Assembly: GCF_900604355.1 (NCBI RefSeq)
Contig: NZ_UWOE01000001.1
Span: 3,658,001 to 3,722,000 of the forward strand
Length of the DNA: 64,000 nt
From: Luxibacter massiliensis
Lineage (GTDB): Bacteria > Bacillota > Clostridia > Lachnospirales > Lachnospiraceae
Reading direction: 5' to 3'
Below, piece after piece: positions 42,020 to 51,682 of the stretch. The notes below the pieces were generated by a model. The model had not been told where the DNA came from and ran no database searches. It saw nothing but the letters and a program-made list of their open reading frames with translations. The position numbers and the translations under genes were made by a program. Numbering within the stretch: position 1 is the first letter of the stretch; the number at the start of each line of letters is the position of its first letter.

Positions 42020-43573
42020 TCAGGCGGTTTGTTTGAGTGGAAATAAATGACGCCCTGTCCTTCCTGCCTGAATCTTATGATGAAGTTTGTTTATGTTATA
42101 CCCGATCGCCAGCAGGATACTCTGGGCGGTTACATTTGCATTCCCTCGATATAAATATCGTCTGAGTTCCATATCCTCTTTGATGTTTGCAAAACTTCCC
42201 TCGGCCTGGATACTTCGGTTCATTCGGAGCTGTGTACCATAATCACTGGTAATCCGCTCCAATGTCTCCTGACGTTTTTCTTTCATTTTTTTCGAAACGT
42301 ACAGTACTTTCTGGCGGTCTTCCATTGGTGTTTTGCAGTTGTTCCCCTTGATGCAGTCTGTTTTGAAAGGGCATCCGCTGCATCCGTTACTTCGATATAC
42401 GGTAACGGTTCTCCGGTATCCACTGGCCGTCTTTTCTCTCTTTTCGTACTGCATCGTCAACACCTGTCCATTTTTACAGTAATAACAGTCCGCTTTCTCA
42501 TCATATTTCATGTTTTCCATCCGCCCGATATCCTGACGGTATTTTCGGGTTTTGGAAATTTCATAGTTCTGGGGTTTGATATAGGCCAGCTGACCGTTTT
42601 CTTCGAGAAACAGGTAATTCTCTTCGCTTTCATATCCTGCATCTGCCACAATCTCCTGATATTTAAACGGAAGATACAACTCCATATCTTTCAGGAATGG
42701 GATCAAGGTCCTCGTATCCGTAGGCCGTGGACTGATATCCAGCCATGTGATGTATTCTGAATCCACTCCATGCTGAAGATTATAAGCCGGTTTCAGCTGC
42801 CCATTGAGCATGGCATCTTCTTTCATTCGCATAAAAGTCGCATCCGGGTCTGTTTTAGAATAACTGTTACGGTCTCCACAGACATAAAGCTTTTTATTGT
42901 ACTCCTTCAGTTTTGCTATGTAAGTTTCCAGAGTTTCCAGCGATTTCTGAAGGTGTGTTTTTCGTCGTCCGGTTCCATGAACAAAGACAATCCCTTCCTC
43001 CTGCCTGATCCTGCACAGCTTTTTTCGCAGCCTTTTTAATGTGTGAAGAGAGACTTTCCCGTTATAAGCGATCCTGAAACCGTAAAGATTTTCACACTCT
43101 TCCACAAAGACAAGAATCTTATCGAATAGTTTTGCCTGATTTTTCGTAATGGCTTTTTTCCAGACAAAAGTATATTTATTCGCAACGGATTCTATTTTCG
43201 TTCCGTCAATAAAGATACTTTTCCCGGAAATCTCCCCAAGGGAATATAAGAGTTTCGACACCTCGGCCAATGTCTTTTTCGAGCATTGTGCGAAATGCAG
43301 AGAAATAAAACGTGCAAAGGTTGCATGGTCAGGTGCTGGTTTCCCTTCCAAAAGGTACATGAAGTTGATATCCCTGCGGCATGCAGTTTCGATATCCCGG
43401 CTGGAATAGATCCGATTCATGCTGGCGTAGACCATGATCTTAAACAGCTGTCTCGGTGTCGCCTGATTTTTCTTTATCTTTCCATAAGTCTGATAAAGAT
43501 CGCTGAGTTCCATTCCCTCCACAAATGCACTCAGAAGACGGACCGGATCATCTGCCGGAATGTTACTGTTCAC
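42020..43573 (-). pseudogene. IS1182-family transposase, main part (5' end split off by insertion)
   Basis: 513 native residues from IPADDPVRLLSAFVEGMELS onward, with DDE-type catalytic regions: SIFIDGTKIES, IVADAGYESEENYLF and IQAEGSFANIKED. A cysteine cluster CSGCPFKTDCIKGNNCK is typical of the family. The first four codons (MNSN) come from the end of the inserted IS66-like element. The missing first 29 codons are at 45928-46014. The protein is probably inactive in its present form. Confidence 0.88.
43554..43561. repeat. 8-bp target-site duplication, left copy (GCCGGAAT)
   Basis: GCCGGAAT directly before the IS66-like left end GTTACTGTTCA. The identical copy is at 45920-45927. Eight-base duplications are characteristic of the IS66 family. 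Confidence 0.92.
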
Positions 43574-43884
43574 ACCCTATTAATCCGTTATAGTAAAAAT
43601 GACGAAATTAAAAAAACTTTTTTTCTACTAGAAAAGGCCATTTGTTAATAAATCAATTGGTCTTTTTTGCTGTGTGGATAACTTACCCCCAAAATGTTCT
43701 GAATGCCCTTTTATTGAGGTAAAGCCTCTCTCTCTTCTCTGTTTTCACGCTCTTTTCTGTCTTTGATGAAGAGCTTTTTTCTTGTCATTTTGACTTTATC
43801 CACATATAGGCAAATTCGCTTTTCTACGCTGATTCCGCTATAATATAACCATGAATTCAATCGTAGCAGGAGATTTTTGAAAAG

Positions 43885-44154
43885 ATGGATCGATATGAAG
43901 AATTAATCCGTACATTAAAAGAGGAATGCACTGCCCTGGAACAAAGATGCATGGCTCAGGACGATATGCTGCAGATCCAGGAAAAACAGATCCAGGTACA
44001 GGAGGACTTGATCCAGGATCTAAAGAAAGAGAACCGTGAACTTCTGAAAAAGGGAAAAGAAATGGCACGGGAATGTGATCTGCTGGAAAAGATCTGTAAG
44101 GAACAGGAAGAGATTCTGAATACCATTTTGGGAGATATAGAAAAGAAACGATAG
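43885..44154 (+). CDS. Coiled-coil accessory protein of IS66-like element
   Basis: 89 residues, nearly all coiled coil with heptad spacing (YEELIRTLKEECTALEQRCM; IQEKQIQVQEDLIQDLKKEN). It precedes the transposase gene by 13 bp in the same IS. It may assist transposase assembly; no known catalytic motif is present. Confidence 0.75.
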   Translation: MDRYEELIRTLKEECTALEQRCMAQDDMLQIQEKQIQVQEDLIQDLKKENRELLKKGKEMARECDLLEKICKEQEEILNTILGDIEKKR

Positions 44155-44167
44155 AACAGGGGTTTTT

Positions 44168-45844
44168 ATGAAGGTTAGTTTTGAGTATGCCACACAGCTT
44201 CAGTATGAAAACAAAGCGCTCCGGGAACGGATCCGGCTGCTGGAATCCGGCGCGGCAATGCTCCGTCTGCGGAAAGAATACGAGCGACTGCTGGAAGAGA
44301 AAGATCGGGAAATCCGCCAGCTGAAAGCCAAACTGGAAGAAGCCATCCGACAGTCTGTTCGGAACAGGGAGAACTGGTTCCAGGTCTATGAAGACATGGA
44401 AAAAGAAACAAAGAAAATAAGCAGAAGAAAAGAATCAGAGATCCGGGCACTGCGGAAGATGCTTCGGGAAACAACTGACTCCCGTGATCAGTGGAAAGAA
44501 AAATATCTGGAACAGCTCCATCTGAGATATGACGCAGAAACCGCTCTGGAGGAAGAAAAGGGAAAGAACCTGAAATTGAGGGCCCAGCTGAACCGCGATT
44601 ATGAGAATTCATCCATTCCATCTTCCAAAACAATCCGTCATAAAAAGATTGCGAACAACCGGGAAAAAAGCGGAAGGAAGCCAGGGGGACAGACCGGGCA
44701 TAAAGGGCACTGCAGAAAACGTCAGACACCGACTGTGCCACCGATCTGCCTTCTGCCTCCACAGGAAGTACTGGATGATCCTGATTTTAAAAAGACAAAA
44801 AAAACGATCATAAAGCAGCTGGTCAACATCCGGCTTATGCTTGATGTCCGGGAATATCATGCAGACGTATACCGTAATTCCAAGACCGGAGAACTGGCAC
44901 ATGCACCGTTCCCAGCGGGAGTGGTCAATGATGTGAATTACGGCGGGAGTGTCCGGGCATTTCTTTTTCTGCTGAATAATGAATGCTGCACTTCCATCGA
45001 TAAAAGCAGGAAATTCCTGTGTGATCTGACTGAGGGAAAACTGAATATCTCAAAGGGTATGGTCAGCAGCCTGTGCCAGGAGTTTGCTGCAAAAACAGAG
45101 CAGGAACGGAAAAAACTTTTTGCAGAAATGCTTCTTTCCCCAGTCATGCATACGGACTGTACCAATGCAAAAGTAAATGGAAAACCTATGTATGTTTTTG
45201 TATGTGCGACTCCGGACGGGAAAACGCTGTATTTTGCCCGTGACAGGAAAGGGCACGAAGGGGTAAAAGGGACAGTAACAGAGGATTACCAGGGGATCCT
45301 CGTACATGACCATGAGAGCACGTTTTATCAATATCAGACAGGACATCAGGAATGTCTTGCCCATATCCTGAGATACCTCAAGGACAGCATCCAGAACGAG
45401 CAGGACCGTACGTGGAACAGAGAAATGCGGATCCTGATCCAGGAAATGATTCATTACCGGAACGGGCTTTCCCCGGAAGATGAGCCGGATAGTGAAAAAA
45501 TAGCAGGATTTGAAACGCGCTACAGGGAAATCCTGCACAAAGCGGAGGAAGAATATAAGGATGTGCCTCCGAATGAGTATTATAAAGAGGGATATAATCT
45601 ATACCGGCGAATGGAAAAATATATGGAGAACCACTTACTATTCCTTCACGATCACAGAGTTCCCGCTACGAACAATGAAGCGGAACGGCTTCTTCGGAGC
45701 TATAAAAGGAAACAACAGCAGGCTGTGTCATTTCGGAGTCAGGAAAGCATCGATTCCCTGTGCAAATGTATGAGCGTGCTTGTTATGATGCGCCAAAAAG
45801 AGGAACAGAATTTATTTGAAAAGATCTCGCAGATTTTTGGATAA
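44168..45844 (+). CDS. IS66-like transposase (TnpC type)
   Basis: 558 residues: an N-terminal coiled coil (~1-140), a basic zone (RHKKIANNREKSGRKPGGQT), then a DDE nuclease with HTDCTNAKV, ILVHDHESTF and the Glu in ATNNEAERLLRSYKRK. A C-terminal helix follows (CMSVLVMMRQKEEQNLFEKI). The length fits ISBst12-type TnpC. The gene is intact inside an element with perfect target duplications, so the insertion is probably recent and possibly active. Confidence 0.92.
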   Translation: MKVSFEYATQLQYENKALRERIRLLESGAAMLRLRKEYERLLEEKDREIRQLKAKLEEAIRQSVRNRENWFQVYEDMEKETKKISRRKESEIRALRKMLRETTDSRDQWKEKYLEQLHLRYDAETALEEEKGKNLKLRAQLNRDYENSSIPSSKTIRHKKIANNREKSGRKPGGQTGHKGHCRKRQTPTVPPICLLPPQEVLDDPDFKKTKKTIIKQLVNIRLMLDVREYHADVYRNSKTGELAHAPFPAGVVNDVNYGGSVRAFLFLLNNECCTSIDKSRKFLCDLTEGKLNISKGMVSSLCQEFAAKTEQERKKLFAEMLLSPVMHTDCTNAKVNGKPMYVFVCATPDGKTLYFARDRKGHEGVKGTVTEDYQGILVHDHESTFYQYQTGHQECLAHILRYLKDSIQNEQDRTWNREMRILIQEMIHYRNGLSPEDEPDSEKIAGFETRYREILHKAEEEYKDVPPNEYYKEGYNLYRRMEKYMENHLLFLHDHRVPATNNEAERLLRSYKRKQQQAVSFRSQESIDSLCKCMSVLVMMRQKEEQNLFEKISQIFG

Positions 45845-45919
45845 GAAAACCGATGGCTTTGACTGAGAATAGTCTAAACCATCGGTTTTCCTAATTCAAG
45901 TTAGCGTCTGAACAGTAAC

Positions 45920-45927
45920 GCCGGAAT
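45920..45927. repeat. 8-bp target-site duplication, right copy (GCCGGAAT)
   Basis: Second copy of GCCGGAAT, directly after the right end GAACAGTAAC of the IS66-like element. Confidence 0.92.
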
Positions 45928-46014
45928 CAAAATTTCCACATCCAGCGGAAGTTTGATTTGATAGTACAGAGAAGATAAGGTATAATCTTTCTGTAGGATT
46001 TTATTTATTCGCAT
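45928..46014 (-). pseudogene. IS1182 transposase, separated first 29 codons
   Basis: From ATG 46014 this reads MRINKILQKDYTLSSLYYQI then KLPLDVEIL, exactly 29 codons to the target duplication. Joining across one duplication copy gives DVEIL-IPADDPVRLL in frame with the gene at 42020, restoring a 542-residue transposase. Confidence 0.88.
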
Positions 46015-46129
46015 AAATAAATTTTACACCAAGAGCCAGGCCTTGCACAGACCTGGCTCTTATTCTCTGCAAAAAAGTGCTGCCGCACTAATTATTTAGT
46101 GCGACAGCCCCTCTTCATTTACAATATTC

Positions 46130-46672
46130 TCAATCATGTTTTCCCGGAAACATCTTTCCCGTGATGATCTTTTCCATCTGTATGACCAGCTTTTCCTCAT
46201 TCAGGTTTGGTTTTTCCATATACTGCAGCAGGACTCCCACCATTCCGCAGGCATAAAACCTCAGCATCACTTCCAGATCATCCACGCTCAGGTCAAGCTC
46301 CGGAACCTTACTGCGCGCTATCTGCGCCAGATATACGGTTACCGCCTCGACAAGCATCCCCTCGATCTGAACCCAGCGGCGGGAATAGAGCAACCGCTCG
46401 AATTTTTTCCTGTTCTGCCGCACAAACGCGACATAAGTGGTCAGTGCTCCCAAACGGTCTTCTTCATTCAGGCTCTTCTGCACCAGCTCCTGCGTGGCAC
46501 GTCGGAACGTCCACTCCAGCACATCCATAATATCTTTAAAGTGATAATAAAATGTCTGCCTTGAGATATGGCATTCCGCGATCAGCTTTGTCACCGTAAT
46601 TTTATCTATGTCTTCCTTATCCAGCATCTGGGAAAAGGTATCTGCAATCACTGCTTTCATGTCTTCTCTCAT
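46130..46672 (-). CDS. TetR/AcrR-family regulator
   Basis: 180 residues with an N-terminal HTH (TVTKLIAECHISRQTFYYHF), then helices containing FVRQNRKKFERLLYSRRW as in the DhaS-like TetR branch. It is the last gene of the leftward ABC importer/PHP operon region, 64 bp after the PHP gene. It may regulate that operon. The IS1182 element ends 18 bp beyond its stop and does not disrupt it. Confidence 0.85.
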   Translation of the reverse strand: MREDMKAVIADTFSQMLDKEDIDKITVTKLIAECHISRQTFYYHFKDIMDVLEWTFRRATQELVQKSLNEEDRLGALTTYVAFVRQNRKKFERLLYSRRWVQIEGMLVEAVTVYLAQIARSKVPELDLSVDDLEVMLRFYACGMVGVLLQYMEKPNLNEEKLVIQMEKIITGKMFPGKHD

Positions 46673-46736
46673 ATAAACACCTCTTCTGTGATGCTATTTT
46701 ATTATACCTTTTCCAAAGAAACAAGTAAAAAATTTA

Positions 46737-47732
46737 TCATTTTGCAAGCCAGATCGGGTTACTCCATGCAGTTTTTCCGTTCTTGTCCGTACATTTTACC
46801 CGAACATAAGTCTCATGACCCTTCAGTTCGTATTCTCCGTGCTCAATCGTATCGTCATAAGATCCGCACACTCTGGAAATACCGTCATTTATATCATTTC
46901 CAGCAACAAAGTCAATCCTGTAGACCGGACTGCAGTCAACGTAGGCCACATTGTCTCTGATTCCCCAGTCACGGATCTCCGGTCCCGATGATGAATAATA
47001 ATTTCCTGCCAGCATATTCTGTACAATATCTTCATGCGTCAGCCTCTCTGCTTTGACCACGATGTAGCCTCCGCATGCGTCATCGAAATTTCCTTCATTA
47101 TGATTGTCGTCCGATGCAAAAGCAAAAATTTTCTTTCCTTCTCTTAACATCACATCGAAATATGTTTCATCATATCCGGTATTACTTTCATTAACTGTAT
47201 TATAGTTATAAATCTCAAGTGCCCAGATTCCTTCTGTATTTATAAATTCCTCTTCTCTCACTCTCGACCATATCGGATGATTGTATGTAGCTACCATACC
47301 GTGCTGTATCATTTCATCCGCCAGTTTCTGGGCAGCCGCAGCCCCGTCCCATTGTCCGTAATATTTATGCACCGGATGGATCTCATTGTGCTGATACAAT
47401 GGAAGGACCGCATTTCTCTGCATCTCCTCTGTGCCGAGAATGCCATGAATGTGATGTACTTTTTTTCTTCTCCCGGAAACCTCATCATAATAAAGGATTG
47501 CGGACGCCTCAAGCCCCGGCAGGATAATGAAGTCATCACAGTCAAATTCCGCTCTGTAATCCGTATACTTATCATGTTCGGAAAAGCACAGAAAGTTGTA
47601 TCCATGCTCTTTAAAAAGCTTTACAGACTGTTCAGGGGTAAGCATTCCATCAGAATTCACCGTATGGCTGTGAAGATTCCCCTTGTACCAGTTTCCTTTT
47701 TCCGAAAATCCGCGTATTGTAATTTTATCCAC
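46737..47732 (-). CDS. PHP-domain metal-dependent hydrolase (CehA/McbA-like)
   Basis: 331 residues. Metal-site motifs of the PHP superfamily are LHSHTVNSDG (about residues 20-29), CFSEHDKYTDY, IILPGLEAS, HIHGILG, YNHPIW and a C-terminal FASDDNHN. A beta-sandwich-like tail ends in KNGKTAWSNPIWLAK. PHP enzymes hydrolyse phosphoester or related bonds. It lies directly downstream of an ABC importer gene set, suggesting it processes the imported compound, perhaps a phosphonate or phosphodiester. Confidence 0.85.
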   Translation of the reverse strand: MDKITIRGFSEKGNWYKGNLHSHTVNSDGMLTPEQSVKLFKEHGYNFLCFSEHDKYTDYRAEFDCDDFIILPGLEASAILYYDEVSGRRKKVHHIHGILGTEEMQRNAVLPLYQHNEIHPVHKYYGQWDGAAAAQKLADEMIQHGMVATYNHPIWSRVREEEFINTEGIWALEIYNYNTVNESNTGYDETYFDVMLREGKKIFAFASDDNHNEGNFDDACGGYIVVKAERLTHEDIVQNMLAGNYYSSSGPEIRDWGIRDNVAYVDCSPVYRIDFVAGNDINDGISRVCGSYDDTIEHGEYELKGHETYVRVKCTDKNGKTAWSNPIWLAK

Positions 47733-47756
47733 TTTTTTCCTCCTTGCCGCCCGGTC

Positions 47757-48761
47757 TTAAAGCCGCACACAGTTATGATCGGCCACTCCTACATTGATCT
47801 TCTCACCCACATTAAACATAGACATACTCCGGAACAGCACGTCTGCATACACTTCCACGCCATTGATATCAATATGGTAGCGGAGCACATTTCCTCTTGG
47901 CACATAGTCAATGATCGTTCCGTTCATACGGTAATCTTCCGTCGTGATCGTATCCTTGGACAGCAGGAAAGTCTCAGGACGGATTGCAAACTGTCCGCTG
48001 TTCCATTTCTTTCCTGTAATTGCTTCCATGGCATTCGCATCCAGAATATTATAATTTCCGATGAATCCTGCCGCAAAAGTCGTCTCCGGTTTTGTATAAA
48101 CTTCTACAGGACTGCCCGACTGTTCAATAACGCCGTCATGGAACAGGTGTATCACATCAGACATTACCATTGCCTCATCCTGATCATGGGTTACGAACAC
48201 AGACGTCAGACCAAGATCTTTGTGTATTCTCCGAATGCTCGTCTGAAGAGATTTTCTCAGTTTCGCATCAATAGCACTCAGAGGTTCATCCAGAAGCAGC
48301 ACTTTCGGCTGCATCACAATTCCTCTCGCAAGAGCGACCCTCTGTTGCTGTCCTCCGGAAAGATTTCCCGGGTACTCTTTTTCTTTTCCTTTTAACTCTA
48401 CCATATCAATGGCATCTCTTACACGTCTTCCAATCTCATCTGACGGAAGTTTCTGAAGTTTTAATCCGAAAGAAAGATTCTCTTCTACCGTCATATTCGG
48501 GAAAAGGCTGTACTGCTGGAACACCATTCCGATATTACGGTCCTTTGGATCTTTGTTTGTAATATCCTCACCGTCCAGCAGTATCTGTCCCCCTGAGATC
48601 TGCTCAAGTCCTGCGAGACAGCGGAGCAGCGTACTCTTTCCACATCCGGAAGGGCCCAGAAGTGTAACAAAATCACCTTTCTGGATTTCCAGATTGATTC
48701 CCTTTAACACATGATTATCACCATAAAATTTATCGATATTTTTAAATTCAATATAAGCCAT
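47757..48761 (-). CDS. ABC importer ATP-binding protein (PotA/FbpC-like)
   Basis: 334 residues from MAYIEFKNIDKFYG (ATG 48761, AAAGGAC upstream). Walker A GPSGCGKST (about 37-45), signature LSGGQQQR, Walker B VLLLDEPLSAIDAKLR, switch His in VFVTHDQDEAM, and a C-terminal TOBE-like domain from ~240. This is the polyamine/iron/2-aminoethylphosphonate importer type. It completes a four-gene importer with two permeases and a binding protein. Confidence 0.9.
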   Translation of the reverse strand: MAYIEFKNIDKFYGDNHVLKGINLEIQKGDFVTLLGPSGCGKSTLLRCLAGLEQISGGQILLDGEDITNKDPKDRNIGMVFQQYSLFPNMTVEENLSFGLKLQKLPSDEIGRRVRDAIDMVELKGKEKEYPGNLSGGQQQRVALARGIVMQPKVLLLDEPLSAIDAKLRKSLQTSIRRIHKDLGLTSVFVTHDQDEAMVMSDVIHLFHDGVIEQSGSPVEVYTKPETTFAAGFIGNYNILDANAMEAITGKKWNSGQFAIRPETFLLSKDTITTEDYRMNGTIIDYVPRGNVLRYHIDINGVEVYADVLFRSMSMFNVGEKINVGVADHNCVRL

Positions 48762-48766
48762 TTTCT

Positions 48767-49573
48767 TTATCTGTCCTTTCTGTCTTTGCCCTTCGACTGC
48801 AGGAAAAATGCACAAGCCGAAATGATCAGAGTTACGAGGAAAAGTATAACGATCACGGCGCAGGTCCTCTGCCCGGATTTTTTCATTACATCATATAAAT
48901 ACATCTGTGCTGTCATAAACTGTCCGCCCGCCAGTGTATTAATGATAACGAAATCACCAAATACAATTGCCATCGCCAGCATGGCTGAAATTGTGACACC
49001 GCTCATAATATTCGGAATAACGACGCGGAAGAATGCGTAAAACTTGCTCGCTCCCAGCATCTGCGCCGCCTCGATAAGCCTTGGCGCCCCGACACCGTTC
49101 AGATTATTTCTGATTCCCTGATATACATAGGGAAGGATTACAACCATATAAGTCGCAACAAGCATGAACATTCTGTCTCCGAAAGGTTCCGGCGCACTGC
49201 TGTAAAGCGACAGAACGCAGATTGGAAGGATGACGCCCTGGATTGCATACGGAATCGTACACAGAATCTGAATCATTTTATCCCATTCCGGATGGTAGAC
49301 AACTACCACATACATCGCCAGCAGTACAAACACTGTACACAGCACGATCGGAACAATAGAAATAATAACCGTACGCCCGACTGCTTTCCAGAACAGAGGA
49401 TCAGTAAACAGCTCTGTATAAGCTCCCAGAGTAAAACCTGTCGGCATCACGTCGATCCACTCCTGAAAAAGGGAGTAAATCAGCGTCATTACCAGTGGGA
49501 GAAGCAGATACACTATAATTACAATAATCGCAATCTTTGATCCTGCATTGCGTTTCTTTTTTTCTGTATTCAT
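48767..49573 (-). CDS. ABC importer permease
   Basis: 268 residues with six helices and the BPD_transp_1 EAA-type loop (EAAQMLGASKFYAFFRVVIP near residue 175). It overlaps the partner permease gene by one base and precedes the ATPase gene by five bases. PotC/PhnV-like in arrangement. Confidence 0.9.
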   Translation of the reverse strand: MNTEKKKRNAGSKIAIIVIIVYLLLPLVMTLIYSLFQEWIDVMPTGFTLGAYTELFTDPLFWKAVGRTVIISIVPIVLCTVFVLLAMYVVVVYHPEWDKMIQILCTIPYAIQGVILPICVLSLYSSAPEPFGDRMFMLVATYMVVILPYVYQGIRNNLNGVGAPRLIEAAQMLGASKFYAFFRVVIPNIMSGVTISAMLAMAIVFGDFVIINTLAGGQFMTAQMYLYDVMKKSGQRTCAVIVILFLVTLIISACAFFLQSKGKDRKDR

Positions 49574-50418
49574 CAGCGTCTCCCCCCTTTCTTTGGAGTC
49601 ATCTTATTCTGTACGCCAATGGCGATCACCATGAAGACCATCATGATGACTGCAATCGCACTTCCGAACTCCGGTCTCTGTATGATATCGCCGACGAACT
49701 GTTCCGACAGACGGATCGGAAGCAGTGATACATTGTTCATCAGCAGTGCATAGGCAGACGCATAAGCTGCCAGTGCGTTGGCAAACAATACAGAAAATGT
49801 TCCCAGTATACTCGGCATCAGTACTGGGATGCCGACTTTCCTCCAGAATGTCATCCGGCTGCCGCCCAGAAGGGCAACCGCTTCTTTCCACTCTTTTCTG
49901 ATCGAATCAAATGCCGGGATCAGCAGGAGTGTGGACAGGGGGATTTGGAAATATACATATATCAGCAGAAGTCCCCATACAGAATACAGGGGGAACTCCG
50001 CCAGAAATTCAATTCCGTAATTCGCGCCGATCATCGTCATGACACCGATGTTTCCAAACATAATGATATATGCAAACGCCAGCGGTACGCCCGAAAAATT
50101 TGATACCATATTCAGAATACTCATGAATACCTGCTTCAGTTTACCTTTTTCCTCATGGACTGCTTTTGCACCGATAAATGCCACGAGCAGCCCGATAACC
50201 GAAGAAAGAATCGAGATGAGCAGACTGTTGACTATGGCCTGCTGATACAGTTTTCCGGTAAATATATTAATATAGTTATCAAGTGTAAATCCCATGTCTC
50301 CTCCCTCCGGGAAGAAACTTCTGATGACCGTAAAAATGACCGGTATGATCTCAAACAGAAGACATAGCAGCAAAAACGGCACCAGCGCAAATATGTATGT
50401 TTTCTTTTGTGTTTTCAT
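49573..50418 (-). CDS. ABC importer permease
   Basis: 281 residues with six helices and an EAA-type loop (KEAVALLGGSRMTFWRKVGIP near residue 180). PotB/PhnU-like first permease of the importer, between the binding-protein gene and the second permease gene. Confidence 0.9.
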   Translation of the reverse strand: MKTQKKTYIFALVPFLLLCLLFEIIPVIFTVIRSFFPEGGDMGFTLDNYINIFTGKLYQQAIVNSLLISILSSVIGLLVAFIGAKAVHEEKGKLKQVFMSILNMVSNFSGVPLAFAYIIMFGNIGVMTMIGANYGIEFLAEFPLYSVWGLLLIYVYFQIPLSTLLLIPAFDSIRKEWKEAVALLGGSRMTFWRKVGIPVLMPSILGTFSVLFANALAAYASAYALLMNNVSLLPIRLSEQFVGDIIQRPEFGSAIAVIMMVFMVIAIGVQNKMTPKKGGRR

Positions 50419-50489
50419 ATTAACCTCACCTTTTACATAAAACGGACCGCTGCACTTTATGCAGCAGTCCGGTCATCCGTCAATACATT

Positions 50490-51590
50490 TTATTGTGCGT
50501 AAGCTACAACCTCTTCCTGCCACAATGTTCCGATCGTCTGCGCGGTCTCGTCCCATGCATCCTGATCTTCTACCATTCTCGCGTTTGCATACTGGCTGTC
50601 GTCCAGGAGTTTTGAAGCCACATCGTCCGGAAGCTCCACATCCTCACGTATCGGTGTTGCATAACCTTTTGCAAGATTGATCTGTCCCTCATCACTTAAA
50701 ATGTATTCTCTCGCAAGAGCCGCAGCACACGGATGCTTTGAATATTTGTTGATAATTGTAGCATATCCGGTCTGGATAGATGCCTCAGACGGGATAAAAA
50801 CTGTAAAGTCTGCATCCGGATTATTCTCTACAAACTGCTCTCTGTAACCAAGAGCGTTGAAATCCCATAAGAAAGCTACTCCGACTTCTCCTTTCTCGAT
50901 ACGTGCCTGAGTAAACTCGCCGAGGTCAAGTCTTCCCTGCTCAGCAATCTGTCTGAAGTAATCAAGTCCCGGCTGAATGTTGCTTTCATCTCCGCCGTAA
51001 GCAATTGCTGCAGCAAGGACTGCATACTGAGCCTGAGTGGCAGCCTGCACGTCTCCGACTGCAACTATATAATCACCGTTTAAGATATCTTCAAAAGATG
51101 TAGGTGTGTCTTTTACGATCTTGTTGTTAACAATAACAGACATTGTGCCGTAATATCCTATGATCCAGTCTCCGTCATCGTCTTTCGCCCAGTCCGGAAT
51201 CGAATCCCAGTAGCTTGTCTTATACGGAAGTGTAACTCCCTGCTCTTCCGCTACCGGTCCGAATGCCTGTCCTACATCACCAATATCCTTCGTAGCATCT
51301 GTCCCCTCTGTCTCAAACAGCGAAATTTCTTCCGCAGAAGACATATCAGTATCCACATGCTCAATCCCGTACGTATCTGTGTACTCCTGCCATGTTTCAC
51401 CCCAGTTGGCCCATGTATCAGGCATCGCCGCAGATGCAAGTTCTCCCTCTTCTTTTGCCTGTGCTTCAATCTCTTCCAGAGTCATACTGTTCAGATCAAC
51501 TGTTTCAACCGGTTCATCAGAACCGCATCCTGAAGCGATTGCCGCAGTAATACAGACAAGCAGCAACGCACTTATTATTCTTCTTTTCAT
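50490..51590 (-). CDS. ABC importer substrate-binding lipoprotein
   Basis: 366 residues with a lipoprotein signal (MKRRIISALLLVCITAAIAS, then GC with the lipidated Cys at 22). The mature part is a type-2 periplasmic-binding fold with WANWGETWQEYTDTYGIEH near the start and a SVIVNNKIVKDTPTSFEDIL segment, like Fe/thiamine/phosphonate binding proteins. First gene of the operon. The ligand is not readable; the downstream PHP enzyme favours a phosphorus compound. Confidence 0.9.
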   Translation of the reverse strand: MKRRIISALLLVCITAAIASGCGSDEPVETVDLNSMTLEEIEAQAKEEGELASAAMPDTWANWGETWQEYTDTYGIEHVDTDMSSAEEISLFETEGTDATKDIGDVGQAFGPVAEEQGVTLPYKTSYWDSIPDWAKDDDGDWIIGYYGTMSVIVNNKIVKDTPTSFEDILNGDYIVAVGDVQAATQAQYAVLAAAIAYGGDESNIQPGLDYFRQIAEQGRLDLGEFTQARIEKGEVGVAFLWDFNALGYREQFVENNPDADFTVFIPSEASIQTGYATIINKYSKHPCAAALAREYILSDEGQINLAKGYATPIREDVELPDDVASKLLDDSQYANARMVEDQDAWDETAQTIGTLWQEEVVAYAQ

Positions 51591-51682
51591 TCCTGTTCTC
51601 CCTTTTTCAACTTCTTTTCTTTTGAATTACCGAGATACATTATAGGAAAATGATGTAAAATAATCACCAACGGAACGTTAAG

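Larger units (their letters stand above)
43562..45919. mobile_element. IS66-like (ISBst12-type) insertion sequence, complete
   Basis: A 2358-bp element. The left end is GTTACTGTTCACACCC; the right end, inverted, is GTTACTGTTCAGACGC. It is flanked by the 8-bp duplication GCCGGAAT and lies inside the IS1182 transposase gene. It encodes a small coiled-coil protein and a TnpC-like transposase without separate TnpA/TnpB genes, as in the ISBst12 branch. The non-coding 43574-43884 is its left end. Confidence 0.92.
41852..46111. mobile_element. IS1182-family element interrupted by an IS66-like element
   Basis: Terminal inverted repeats GGGGCTGTCGCA lie at 41852-41863 and, inverted, at 46100-46111; similarity continues inward (TAGnTGCGGCAGCA, T-rich). 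Removing the inserted element and one 8-bp duplication leaves about 1.9 kb with one transposase gene, a normal size for the family. No clear target duplication is seen at the outer ends. A hairpin (AGAGCCAGG / CCTGGCTCT, about 46030-46064) upstream of the transposase start may block incoming transcription. Confidence 0.88.

Noticed and set aside
41840..46120. Target-site duplication of the outer IS1182 element
   Set aside because: The bases next to the two GGGGCTGTCGCA ends (AAAGGC and TCTTCA) do not match, so no duplication is claimed.
47277..48395. 372-residue plus-strand open frame opposite the PHP and ATPase genes
   Set aside because: Antisense shadow of two strongly supported genes; no ribosome site or domain.
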